This document shows, one piece after another, positions 1 through 5,990 of a stretch of DNA of 5,990 nucleotides. Source of the DNA: Planctomycetia bacterium. GTDB taxonomy: Bacteria; Planctomycetota; Phycisphaerae; Phycisphaerales; SM1A02. The stretch is taken from contig SYHM01000007.1 in the NCBI GenBank assembly GCA_005799205.1, forward strand, positions 1 through 5,990, given 5' to 3'. The translations under genes were made by a program, and so were the position numbers. The notes beneath the pieces were generated by a model. The model was not told the DNA's origin, did not search any database, and saw nothing but the letters and a program-made list of their open reading frames with translations. The first letter of the stretch is position 1, and each line of letters begins with the position of its first letter.

Positions 1-151
1 GCGCGAGCAAGATCCCTCGGCGATTCCAGTGATTCGGGCCGATCGCAGCGCGTCTGGTGCAGACCTGAACGCAGTCATGACGGGACTGCGCGTGGGCGGA
101 TTTCGCGAAGTGCGTGTTGCAACGATTCGCGCATCCGAGGGGACCTCGTGA
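1..151 (+). CDS. exbD: ExbD/TolR-family biopolymer transport protein, C-terminal fragment
   Basis: Only the last 49 residues are in the window; the first complete codon is at 2-4 and the stop is TGA at 149-151. The fragment reads IPVIRADRSASGADLNAVM, then GLRVGGFREVRVAT. This is the ending of the periplasmic domain of ExbD/TolR proteins: a beta strand (P-V-x-I-R-A-D), a helix and a final strand after a G-F-x-x-V turn. Family members have an N-terminal membrane helix and work with the proton channel ExbB/TolQ at the inner membrane; that N-terminal part lies outside the window. The next gene starts inside the stop codon and encodes a second family member, so this is the first of a tandem pair. 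ExbD and TolR cannot be separated from this piece; the symbol is used for the family. Confidence 0.85.
   Translation, partial: REQDPSAIPVIRADRSASGADLNAVMTGLRVGGFREVRVATIRASEGTS
137..143 (+). promoter_or_regulatory. Ribosome binding site for the second ExbD-like gene
   Basis: GAGGGGA lies 4 bases before the GTG at 148. This strong Shine-Dalgarno match supports the GTG start. The next in-frame Met codon is at 202, at the edge of the membrane helix, and would remove the cytoplasmic basic segment. Confidence 0.7.
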
Positions 152-567
152 AAATCGGCGTTCGCTCGCGCAGAGCCTCCCATGGCCCGATCAATCTGGG
201 AATGACCAGCATGATCGATGCGACCTTTTTGTTGCTCTCGTACTTCATCTTCACCACCGCGGTGGGAGAGCAAGAGTCGCAGTTACTCGCCGAAGTCGCC
301 GAGGCGCGTGTTGGGATCGGCGCGTCGGCGCTGAGCCCACAGATCGTCGACGTTGACGCCGACGATCGCGGAACGATCTTTCGAATTGGTGCACGTGAGT
401 TGAGATCCCGCGACGCGCTCGCAGGTGTGTTGCGCCAACTGCCGCACGAGATCGGGGTCGTCGTGCGTGTCCACGATCGACCAGATGTCGCGGCCGTCGC
501 CGCGGCGATGCAGGCGGCTCAGGATGCGGGATTCACAGAGGTGTCGTATGTGTCGGCATCGCGCTAA
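148..567 (+). CDS. exbD: ExbD/TolR-family biopolymer transport protein
   Basis: This 139-residue protein has the usual length and layout of ExbD/TolR. A short basic cytoplasmic N-terminus (K2, R6, R8, R9) is followed by one membrane helix at about residues 19-38. The helix carries the family signature MTSMIDATFLLL, in which D24 corresponds to the essential membrane-embedded Asp of ExbD (Asp25 in E. coli) that takes part in proton flow with ExbB. The periplasmic domain (about 45-139) ends with VVVRVHDRPD, a helix, and AGFTEVSYV, the typical C-terminal fold. The GTG start overlaps the TGA of the preceding paralogue (GTGA), and the gene after it starts 20 bases before this one ends. This implies coupled translation and matched amounts of the paired ExbD-like proteins. 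The partner ExbB/TolQ gene is not in the window. Family assignment is firm; the transported substrate or client is unknown. Confidence 0.92.
   Translation: MKIGVRSRRASHGPINLGMTSMIDATFLLLSYFIFTTAVGEQESQLLAEVAEARVGIGASALSPQIVDVDADDRGTIFRIGARELRSRDALAGVLRQLPHEIGVVVRVHDRPDVAAVAAAMQAAQDAGFTEVSYVSASR
202..261 (+). other. Membrane helix of the second ExbD-like protein
   Basis: Residues 19-38 form the single predicted transmembrane segment. It includes D24 within M-I-D-A-T-F and ends in TTAV. A membrane-buried Asp at this place is the hallmark that separates proton-coupled ExbD/TolR stators from other small single-pass proteins. Confidence 0.85.
537..541 (+). promoter_or_regulatory. Ribosome binding site deciding the start at 548
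   Basis: AGAGG sits 6 bases before the ATG at 548, inside the end of the ExbD-like gene. It favours 548 over the upstream in-frame ATG at 425, which would add 41 Arg/Cys-rich residues with no signal-like character. It also favours 548 over the ATG at 590, which has no such site and would remove the basic n-region of the signal peptide. Confidence 0.6.
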
Positions 568-646
568 GTCACCCATCAACCGTGCGCCGATGGCTGCGAT
601 AATTGTGCTCGTGTGCGGAGCGCTCGCGTGGACGTCATCAAGCGCT
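548..646 (+). other. Sec-type signal peptide coding segment
   Basis: Residues 1-33 have a positive n-region, a 13-residue hydrophobic core and a polar c-region ending S-S-A. Cleavage after A38 (V-N-A) is an equally acceptable alternative. The Cys at position 23 is preceded by Val, not Gly/Ala/Ser, so a lipobox is not supported. There is no twin-arginine motif. Confidence 0.65.
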
Positions 647-3211
647 CTGGGAGTGAACGCCGACGAGAACATTGAGTCTGACGAACTGCAGGCCTTGACC
701 GAATGGCTGTCGCAGGCAGAGCTCACCGACCTGCTCGCCGTGGTGCTCAGCGAACACCTCGCAAAGTCACCAACGACCGCACCGCTCATTGAAGCGCGCC
801 TCGTCGATGCCTACGTTCGGCTGCTCGCCAGCGCCTCTGATGAGGACCGCGTGCTAGACCTCCGCTCGCGCATCACGAAATTTCTCTCGCCCGCCCGAGG
901 CGCCTACGAGGCGGTGCTTCGACTCGCGCTCGCGCGCAGCGAATATCGCATTGCACTGCACGACATCGAGAAACTTGGCCGCGGTGTCGTCGATCCTGCG
1001 CTCGCGTCGCGCGCAGAGGCAGCACTTGCGCGAACCATCGAACCGCTCTCGAAGCTCGAAACACTTCTCGCCGAATGCATCGACAACCAGCAACGCCGCG
1101 CCGGGGGAGCAGAAGAGGCGGACCGCGTCGCAAGTCTGCTCGCGGCTGATGAGTGCATGCAGCAACGATTGCAGGTGCAGTTTGTGCGCGCGTGGTGCCA
1201 CTACTGGGCGCTGTGGTTGGGTCGCACGACTCCTCCGCCAACCTGGCAGCGCGAAGGCGAGCAGCTCATTCAAGAGTGGTCGGCGTTGCTCGAAACTGGA
1301 AAGCCATTTCCCGAACCGAGCGATACTTCAGTCGACCTACGAGGAGAGGAGTATTACGCGCAGTCGATCCTCGGCATGGCGCTCACGAAGAACTTGATGG
1401 CAGGGCCTGCGACGGCTCAGCCGTGGTTTGAACTACTCGAAGACTCTGGTGTGTGGAGCGGGCTTCGAAACATCACTCCGTGGCGACTGCAGGCGGCCAT
1501 TGACGCGGGCGCGTATGACGCCGCGAGTCGGCTGCTCGATTCAGACTCGAGCGACTTGACATGCGCGCAGATCGTCGGAGCCGCACTTCGTGGCTGCGAT
1601 CAAAGCAAGTCGAGTGCGCCGGCATTGGTGTTGGCTGAGCATGCGCTCGTCTTCGCTGCCAACGCCGGCGAACTCTCTGCGGTTCGCACCCTCGCGACGA
1701 GAGTCCCTCAGCTTGCGCAGGGAGATGGGTTCGCACCGGCACTTGCGCGCGGGGTTGAAGCGTATGAGCTTGGACGAGCAAGCGCAGACAATTCACGCAA
1801 GCGGGCGCAGTTCGAACGCGCTGAGAGTGAACTCGTGCGGGCTGTTGCGCAGGCACCACCAGATGCACAGACTCGTTCTGCGGTCGAAGAGTTGCTCGCG
1901 TGGGCGCGCATGGGATGCGGTCACTTGTGCGACGCATCCGATGCCTTCGTTCGTGCGGCAGAACAAATCGGCGGAGCGCGCGCCGAACAACTGCTGTGGA
2001 TGGCCACGCAGAGCGCGAAATCTGGAGCATGTGCTGATCAACAAGGGGTCATCGGTGCGAGGGGGTATGCACTCGCGCGTGAGTACCTGCGGGCCTTTCC
2101 TGACGGTGATCACGCGACCGATGCGGCGGCGGCACTCGCGAGCGATCCTCAGGCTCATCGCGATGACCTGCTCGTTGACGCATTGCTGCAGCGGGCGATC
2201 CAGCCCCTTGCAAGCCGTGCAATTCGTGAGGCCGCTTCGTCCTTGATCTATCAACGGTTTCGCGCCGCGCATGCAGCCGATCGTGGCTATGAGGCTCGGC
2301 GGCTGCTGACAATTGGTCGAAGCGACGCGAATGACTGGCCCAGCGATTCGATTGACATCGTCGTGCGTCAGCAGCTTGAAGCAGCGCTCGATCCGGCCGT
2401 CGAACAAGCTGAGATTGCAGCGGCACTGCTCGCTGCGGTGCAATCGCGCTATTCGCCGGGGACCGAGCCGCTCGAACTTCGAGCCGAGTTCGCGGTGAGA
2501 CGACTCGCGCTCGCACTCGTACGCGACGATCCTGCTGGCGCGATTGCGGCGATCGAGATCGCACGCGAAACAAGCGATGTCACTTGGCGGCCGATTGCCG
2601 AGTCGCTCTTTGTCCGCGGAATTGAGCGCATGATCGTGCGCGGCAAGGTTCAACCTGAGATATTGGTCGAGGGGATGCTGGCGCTGGTCTCGGCGCGGCG
2701 TTCTCTCTTCGATGCTGCGCGGCGAAGTGGTGACTCTCGCAAGGCCGATGCGGCGCATCTCACGCTCGGGATCGACCTGCTGCGCGCTGCGAAGGCACTA
2801 CGGATGTCGGGCGATCCATCCACTGCGGCAGCGCGCGATGGACGAGCGAGTGATCTCGCGCGCGATGCGCTCGCGATTGCCCGTGAGGTGCTCAACCACA
2901 GGCTCGATGATGCACAGGCATTTGCGTTGATGGCCGATGCGGCGATGGCGTGCGGCGAGTTTGACGCGGCAATCGAAGCGCTCTCGCGGCTCGTCGGAGG
3001 CCTGCCCGCGCAGAGTGACGCGTGGTTTGAGCGAAAGGCTGATTTCTGTGAGATGCTTGCGCGAAGCGATCCAGCGCAGGCCAAGCAGGTTCTCGCTCAG
3101 CACGCGGTCCTGATTCCGCAGTGGGGGCCAGGGACCGCGGGTGAGCGACTGCGCGCGCTTGCGAATCAACTCGGGGTTGCAGACTCGACGTCGACTCGAG
3201 GCACGCCATGA
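548..3211 (+). CDS. Exported helical-repeat (TPR-like) protein of unknown function
   Basis: From the preferred ATG at 548 the protein has 887 residues. The N-terminus looks like a Sec signal peptide: a basic n-region (R3, R5, K7, R12), a hydrophobic core at about 16-28 (AAIIVLVCGALAW), and cleavage sites after A33 (SSA) or A38 (VNA). The rest is almost entirely Ala/Leu/Arg/Glu-rich helix. TPR-like helix pairs are visible at about 407-440, 441-474 and, most clearly, 789-822 (FALMADAAMACGEFDAAIEA, then LP). A segment near 509-530 (REYLRAFPDGDHATDAAAAL) resembles the YPDS-type TPRs of envelope proteins such as YbgF or BamD. The mature part has ten cysteines and an aromatic patch around W216-W244. 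I see no catalytic motif. It overlaps the ExbD-like gene by 20 bases and the next gene by 4, so a periplasmic scaffold or client of the ExbBD-type motor is the natural inference. I do not recognise a named family. Confidence 0.85.
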   Translation: MCRHRAKSPINRAPMAAIIVLVCGALAWTSSSALGVNADENIESDELQALTEWLSQAELTDLLAVVLSEHLAKSPTTAPLIEARLVDAYVRLLASASDEDRVLDLRSRITKFLSPARGAYEAVLRLALARSEYRIALHDIEKLGRGVVDPALASRAEAALARTIEPLSKLETLLAECIDNQQRRAGGAEEADRVASLLAADECMQQRLQVQFVRAWCHYWALWLGRTTPPPTWQREGEQLIQEWSALLETGKPFPEPSDTSVDLRGEEYYAQSILGMALTKNLMAGPATAQPWFELLEDSGVWSGLRNITPWRLQAAIDAGAYDAASRLLDSDSSDLTCAQIVGAALRGCDQSKSSAPALVLAEHALVFAANAGELSAVRTLATRVPQLAQGDGFAPALARGVEAYELGRASADNSRKRAQFERAESELVRAVAQAPPDAQTRSAVEELLAWARMGCGHLCDASDAFVRAAEQIGGARAEQLLWMATQSAKSGACADQQGVIGARGYALAREYLRAFPDGDHATDAAAALASDPQAHRDDLLVDALLQRAIQPLASRAIREAASSLIYQRFRAAHAADRGYEARRLLTIGRSDANDWPSDSIDIVVRQQLEAALDPAVEQAEIAAALLAAVQSRYSPGTEPLELRAEFAVRRLALALVRDDPAGAIAAIEIARETSDVTWRPIAESLFVRGIERMIVRGKVQPEILVEGMLALVSARRSLFDAARRSGDSRKADAAHLTLGIDLLRAAKALRMSGDPSTAAARDGRASDLARDALAIAREVLNHRLDDAQAFALMADAAMACGEFDAAIEALSRLVGGLPAQSDAWFERKADFCEMLARSDPAQAKQVLAQHAVLIPQWGPGTAGERLRALANQLGVADSTSTRGTP
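1766..1969 (+). other. Two adjacent TPR-like units
   Basis: Residues 407-440 and 441-474 of the exported protein each show a helix pair with the A-x-x-x-F/Y and A-P spacing of TPRs. The first ends AESELVRAVAQAPPDA; the second has LLAWARMGCG followed by ASDAFVRAAEQ. The match is by eye and degenerate, so the exact borders are approximate. Confidence 0.5.
2912..3013 (+). other. C-terminal TPR unit
   Basis: Residues 789-822 follow the 34-residue TPR pattern well: a first helix with small residues at the packing positions, the turn C-G-E-F-D-A-A, a second helix IEALSRLV, and a closing L-P. This is the clearest repeat in the protein and is the main support for calling it TPR-like. Confidence 0.65.
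3198..3201 (+). promoter_or_regulatory. Short ribosome binding site before the fourth gene
   Basis: GAGG lies 6 bases before the ATG at 3208. The site is only four bases long, which fits a gene that is mainly translated by ribosomes finishing the upstream gene at the ATGA overlap. Confidence 0.45.
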
Positions 3212-5790
3212 CGAGCGGCAGGCAAGGTCACGGCCAAGGAGATGCGCGCGAGCTGCTTGGACTCAACCGCGGGGTCGATGACGCAGGTTTGCTTGGAGTG
3301 ACTCATGGATCGTCGCGCGACCAGATCATCGCGGCAGCGCGCGCACGACTGACCCAGCTGGCTAGGAATCCAGCGATTCCAGCGGTCGTTCGTGAGGCGG
3401 CGCGCATTGAGATTCGTGATGCCGCGCGCAGACTCGTGGCGATGCTTGAGGTGCCGTCGCAGTCGCCGGTTACAGATTCCCTTGCCGCGGCAGTCTTCAT
3501 GCGGCGCGACCCGCGCCGCGCGCGCATGTTCTATGCGCGCATGGTCGAGCGAGATCTCGCATCACGCCGCAGGGGCGACGATTCGCCCGCCCCGGCGACC
3601 AGCGCGCGTTCGTCCGTGGCGGTGCAGGAAGACTTTGATCTCGAGTTCGATATCTCTGGTGAGCCAGCGCGGCGGGTGCCATGGGTGCTCGGCGTGTTCG
3701 TCGTGCTCTCAGTGATCCTGCTCGTGGCTGAGATCATCTACTTGCGAAGCGCCCCCGATGCCACAAGCGGCGCAGTCGATCGGCCACGCAGCGAGAGTGA
3801 AGCGCCGCCGGCCGACCCAGTGCAGTCGAACAGTGAGTTTCAGCGCTCGAATGGTGTCGAGATTCCTAAGCGCCCCGAGCGTGCCCCGCCCGAGACTTCG
3901 CGCGCCACACAAGAGCCCATTGCGAGCGAAGCAGGCGCGATCAGTTCGACGGAACGATCCGAGGTGAATCGCACACTTCGCGATCGCTGGCAGCGGATGG
4001 CGCGCGCTGCTGTTGAGGCTCACGTTGCCGATGACGACGCCGCACCCACAACCGACGCGCAGCACGATCCCCTTGCGATTCCCCTCGGGCAAGTCATTCT
4101 GCTTGAACGCATGACTGCGCTCGATCTGGCGGCGCGGCAGCTTCTCGATGGCGACGACGAGGCGGCAACAGTGCTGCTCGACACACTGCCAAGCGATTCA
4201 ACCGTGACGATTCCGCCTCGGCCGATCATCGAGTTGGCGATCTCCCCCGATCGAGATGGAGAACTTGAGAAGAGTCTGCAACGATCGCCCGGGGCGACCG
4301 AAGCTCGTGCATCGCGACTGCGCACGATGCGATCGCGCGCAGAGTCGCCAGGACCCCTCGACGCTCGCACCCTCGTGCATGAGGCACTCAAGGGGCCAAG
4401 TCGAACAACGAGGACGATCGCACAGGCGATCCTCGTCGATCGGGGTCGAGACTCGCGGGCGGTGCTTGAAGCGATCGAGGAGCGATTCACAGAAATTGCA
4501 AACGACCCATCGCTCGGGGGGATGATTCGCGCTTGTACTGGCGTTGACCCAACTGGTCCCGAGGGATTCGCCGCAGCGCGAGTGGCTTTGCTTGACCGCA
4601 TCTTGCAGCACGCTGGTTCGCGTCAAGCGCAAGTCGATCGTGCGTGTGAGGAACTCGCGGCGACACTTCGAACTGTGGCGAGACAGCGGGGGGTGACAAT
4701 GACGACCACGACGATCGGAGCGAGCGAGATCATGGGTGCACTCGCCACCGCATCAGTGGAAGCTGTGCGTTCCGATGACGTTCACTCATTTGTGAAAGCT
4801 GGAACTCATCTGCTGCACCACGAGGCACTCGCGCTCAAGGCGCGCCGTCCAGCTGATGCGAGCGAGATTGACCGCGCGGTGGTGACGAGTTCGATCGAGC
4901 GAGATCAGGCTGGGTCAGCGCTCGATCAAGCGATTGCGAATGCGCGCGGGTTGCTCGAGCTCGACGCGATTCGGCTTACTGTGAGCGCGCTGCGATCGCC
5001 GCCAGTGCGATCGACTTCGCCATCGAATCGCAGTGATTGGAGCGCTGTGACAGAGTCCCAACTCGCCGCACAGTGGAAGCCTCGGCTCGAGAGCCTCTCT
5101 CGCGAAGACGCTGAGCCCTACTTCGTGCTTGCAGAGGATGTTGCCGCGCACAGCGACTCGCCCCAGTCTCTTGAGCTTGCTCGGCAGCTCTTTGCGCTTG
5201 CTGGCGCGATCGAACCGTCACGCTTTGCGGCGTCGGCGGCGCTCGCGCTCGAATCGATGTCAACGAAGGCGAGCAGCGAGAGTGACAGGTCGGCCGCGCG
5301 CTGGCGTGCGGTCGCACAGGAATGGAGTGAGTACCCACTCGAAACGGGTCACGAGGGCAGCGCAGCGTCGATCGGGTCGACGGCAGTCGGGTCTGCCGTG
5401 CGCGGCGCGGCGGTCGATGCCATTGTGCAGTATCGAAGGGGTTTCGGCAGACGTGCGATCGATCGATTGAAGCAGCCGCGGGTGCGCGCGCTCTTTGAGA
5501 GTGTCATGCGCAGTGTGCCTGGAGGAAGTGAAGAATTTGATCGTCTTGCTCCCTTGCACGTACGTGGAGAAGCCACCCCACTCGACCCGCACGTGGTTGA
5601 TGCGCTGCTTCGAGTTGAGCAAGCACTCCTTCAGCCGCGCAGTGCACGTTGGTCAGTTGCGATCGCACTCGCCGGAAACGAACCAGTCGTGGATGCTCCC
5701 CTTGGAACGCCAAGCGAAGTCTTCGGGGTCGATCCGCAGCGGACGCGCTGGCGAGTCGATCGATGGGTCACAGAGGCCGACTCGAAGTAA
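3208..5790 (+). CDS. Single-pass membrane protein with J-domain-like N-terminus and large extracytoplasmic helical region
   Basis: This 860-residue protein starts at an ATG that overlaps the previous stop (ATGA). Regions in order: about 14-80 is a helical segment resembling a J-domain without its HPD motif; 90-157 is a charged, flexible cytoplasmic stretch with an acidic patch (EDFDLEFD, 141-148) and a basic RR just before the membrane; 158-178 is one transmembrane helix (VLGVFVVLSVILLVAE) with the N-terminus inside by the positive-inside rule; 180-250 is a Pro/Ser/Glu/Arg-rich linker; 250-860 is a mostly helical, Ala/Arg/Asp-rich extracytoplasmic region. Within the last part, residues 636-682 (EPYFVLAEDVAAH, then LARQLFALAGAIEP) look like a compact helical unit that could be conserved. 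No enzyme motif is visible. Operon position after two ExbD-like genes and an exported TPR-like protein suggests an envelope complex. The family is not recognised and the function is unknown. Confidence 0.85.
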   Translation: MTSGRQGHGQGDARELLGLNRGVDDAGLLGVTHGSSRDQIIAAARARLTQLARNPAIPAVVREAARIEIRDAARRLVAMLEVPSQSPVTDSLAAAVFMRRDPRRARMFYARMVERDLASRRRGDDSPAPATSARSSVAVQEDFDLEFDISGEPARRVPWVLGVFVVLSVILLVAEIIYLRSAPDATSGAVDRPRSESEAPPADPVQSNSEFQRSNGVEIPKRPERAPPETSRATQEPIASEAGAISSTERSEVNRTLRDRWQRMARAAVEAHVADDDAAPTTDAQHDPLAIPLGQVILLERMTALDLAARQLLDGDDEAATVLLDTLPSDSTVTIPPRPIIELAISPDRDGELEKSLQRSPGATEARASRLRTMRSRAESPGPLDARTLVHEALKGPSRTTRTIAQAILVDRGRDSRAVLEAIEERFTEIANDPSLGGMIRACTGVDPTGPEGFAAARVALLDRILQHAGSRQAQVDRACEELAATLRTVARQRGVTMTTTTIGASEIMGALATASVEAVRSDDVHSFVKAGTHLLHHEALALKARRPADASEIDRAVVTSSIERDQAGSALDQAIANARGLLELDAIRLTVSALRSPPVRSTSPSNRSDWSAVTESQLAAQWKPRLESLSREDAEPYFVLAEDVAAHSDSPQSLELARQLFALAGAIEPSRFAASAALALESMSTKASSESDRSAARWRAVAQEWSEYPLETGHEGSAASIGSTAVGSAVRGAAVDAIVQYRRGFGRRAIDRLKQPRVRALFESVMRSVPGGSEEFDRLAPLHVRGEATPLDPHVVDALLRVEQALLQPRSARWSVAIALAGNEPVVDAPLGTPSEVFGVDPQRTRWRVDRWVTEADSK
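3247..3447 (+). other. J-domain-like segment lacking the HPD motif
   Basis: Residues 14-80 include LLGVTHGSSRDQIIAAARAR, which follows the start of a J-domain: the L-G-V turn after helix I, then a helix II of the type x-S-x-x-x-I-x-x-A-x-R. A third helix AREAAR-like run (residues 60-80) follows. Where DnaJ proteins have the invariant HPD loop, this protein has A-R-N-P-A-I-P. If the fold is right, it should not stimulate Hsp70 ATPase. The call rests on pattern reading alone. Confidence 0.4.
3679..3741 (+). other. Single transmembrane helix of the fourth protein
   Basis: Residues 158-178 are a 21-residue hydrophobic run preceded by R155-R156 and followed by a polar Pro-rich linker, giving a cytoplasmic N-terminus. 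S168 and E175 are the only polar residues in it. There is no His as in the S-x3-H transmembrane motif of TonB. Confidence 0.85.
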
Positions 5791-5825
5791 GTGGCGGGTG
5801 CGTCAGCGGGGCAAGATGCCGATTA

Positions 5826-5990
5826 TCACTGCGCGAGTGCCTGAGCAAGGTCGCCAATCAGGTCGTCGGCATCTTCGATGCCCACCGAGAGTCGCACCAG
5901 TGAATCACTGATGCCAAGCGCGGCGCGCTGCGCATCTGGCACACTCGCGTGGGTCATGATGGCTGGATGCTCGATCAGACTCTCGACTCC
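5826..5990 (-). CDS. PLP-dependent Cys/Met-metabolism enzyme (cystathionine gamma-synthase/lyase family), C-terminal fragment
   Basis: The - strand from the right edge to the stop (TGA, reading TCA at 5826-5828 on +) encodes 54 residues. They begin GVESLIEHPAIMTHASVP and end LVRLSVGIEDADDLIGDLAQAL. This is the diagnostic C-terminal signature of the MetB/MetC/cystathionine gamma-lyase family. It includes the conserved Arg in V-R-L-S-V-G that binds the substrate carboxylate. The family uses pyridoxal phosphate for trans-sulfuration in the cytoplasm. The PLP-binding Lys and the rest of the enzyme lie beyond 5990. The GVESLIEHP form fits MetB or cystathionine gamma-lyase better than O-acetylhomoserine sulfhydrylase, but the exact reaction cannot be set from this piece. 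It converges on the operon with a 35-base gap and is probably unrelated to it in function. Confidence 0.9.
   Translation of the reverse strand, partial: GVESLIEHPAIMTHASVPDAQRAALGISDSLVRLSVGIEDADDLIGDLAQALAQ

Noticed and set aside
425..547. N-terminal extension of the third gene from the ATG at 425
   Set aside because: It would add 41 Arg/Cys-rich residues that overlap the conserved ExbD C-terminus out of frame. The ATG at 548 has a ribosome binding site and exposes a clean signal peptide.
614..616. Possible lipoprotein Cys (residue 23) in the signal peptide of the third gene
   Set aside because: The preceding residues are V-L-V, and a lipobox needs Gly, Ala or Ser just before the Cys. Ordinary signal peptidase sites after A33 or A38 fit better.
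283..789. A 168-codon open frame on the - strand across the ExbD/TPR gene junction
   Set aside because: It is antisense to a firm ExbD-family gene and to the start of the next gene, with no family-like motif. It is best read as a shadow.
1793..2758. A 321-codon open frame on the - strand inside the exported TPR-like gene
   Set aside because: It lies wholly antisense to a better-supported gene. Its product is Arg/Cys-rich with no recognisable domain, and such open frames are common opposite GC-rich coding DNA.
5452..5468. GATCGATCGATT tandem run as a possible repeat or attachment site
   Set aside because: It is in frame within the fourth gene, encodes ordinary residues (R-A-I-D-R-L), and has no partner copy or flanking mobile-element signs.
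5791..5825. Terminator in the gap between the convergent genes
   Set aside because: Only a 3-base-pair stem (GGC, 5-base loop, GCC) and no T-run are present. A second weak 4-base stem at 5827-5839 lies within the - strand gene. Neither supports an intrinsic terminator.

Overview
The window is GC-rich, tightly packed coding DNA from a diderm (Gram-negative-type) bacterium. Tandem ExbD/TolR-family genes require an outer envelope to make sense. Very long Ala/Arg/Asp-rich helical proteins with little resemblance to named families, placed next to paired ExbD genes, remind me most of Planctomycetota, perhaps class Phycisphaerae. That taxonomic guess is an inference from style; the window contains no marker gene.

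Layout on the + strand: (1) the C-terminal end of an ExbD/TolR-type protein (1-151); (2) a complete second ExbD/TolR-type protein (148-567, GTG start); (3) a long exported helical-repeat protein with a Sec-type signal peptide and TPR-like units (548-3211); (4) a long single-pass membrane protein with a cytoplasmic J-domain-like N-terminus, one membrane helix, a Pro/Ser/Glu-rich linker and about 600 extracytoplasmic residues (3208-5790). All three junctions overlap by 4 to 20 bases (GTGA, a 20-base overlap and ATGA), so these four genes very probably form one translationally coupled operon whose promoter lies upstream of the window. On the - strand, ending at 5826 and running off the right edge, is the C-terminus of a PLP-dependent Cys/Met-metabolism enzyme (cystathionine gamma-synthase/lyase family). 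It converges on the operon with a 35-base gap.

Working model: the two ExbD-like proteins would be the peptidoglycan-side partners of a proton-driven ExbB/TolQ-type motor, with the ExbB/TolQ gene probably to the left and outside the window. The exported TPR-like protein and the TM-linker protein would be its envelope clients or scaffold. The fourth protein has a TonB/TolA-like topology but lacks the Ser/His transmembrane signature of TonB and TolA, so a direct energy-transducer role is only a hypothesis. No RNA genes, insertion sequences, CRISPR arrays, attachment sites or convincing terminators were seen, and no non-coding stretch exceeds 35 bases.
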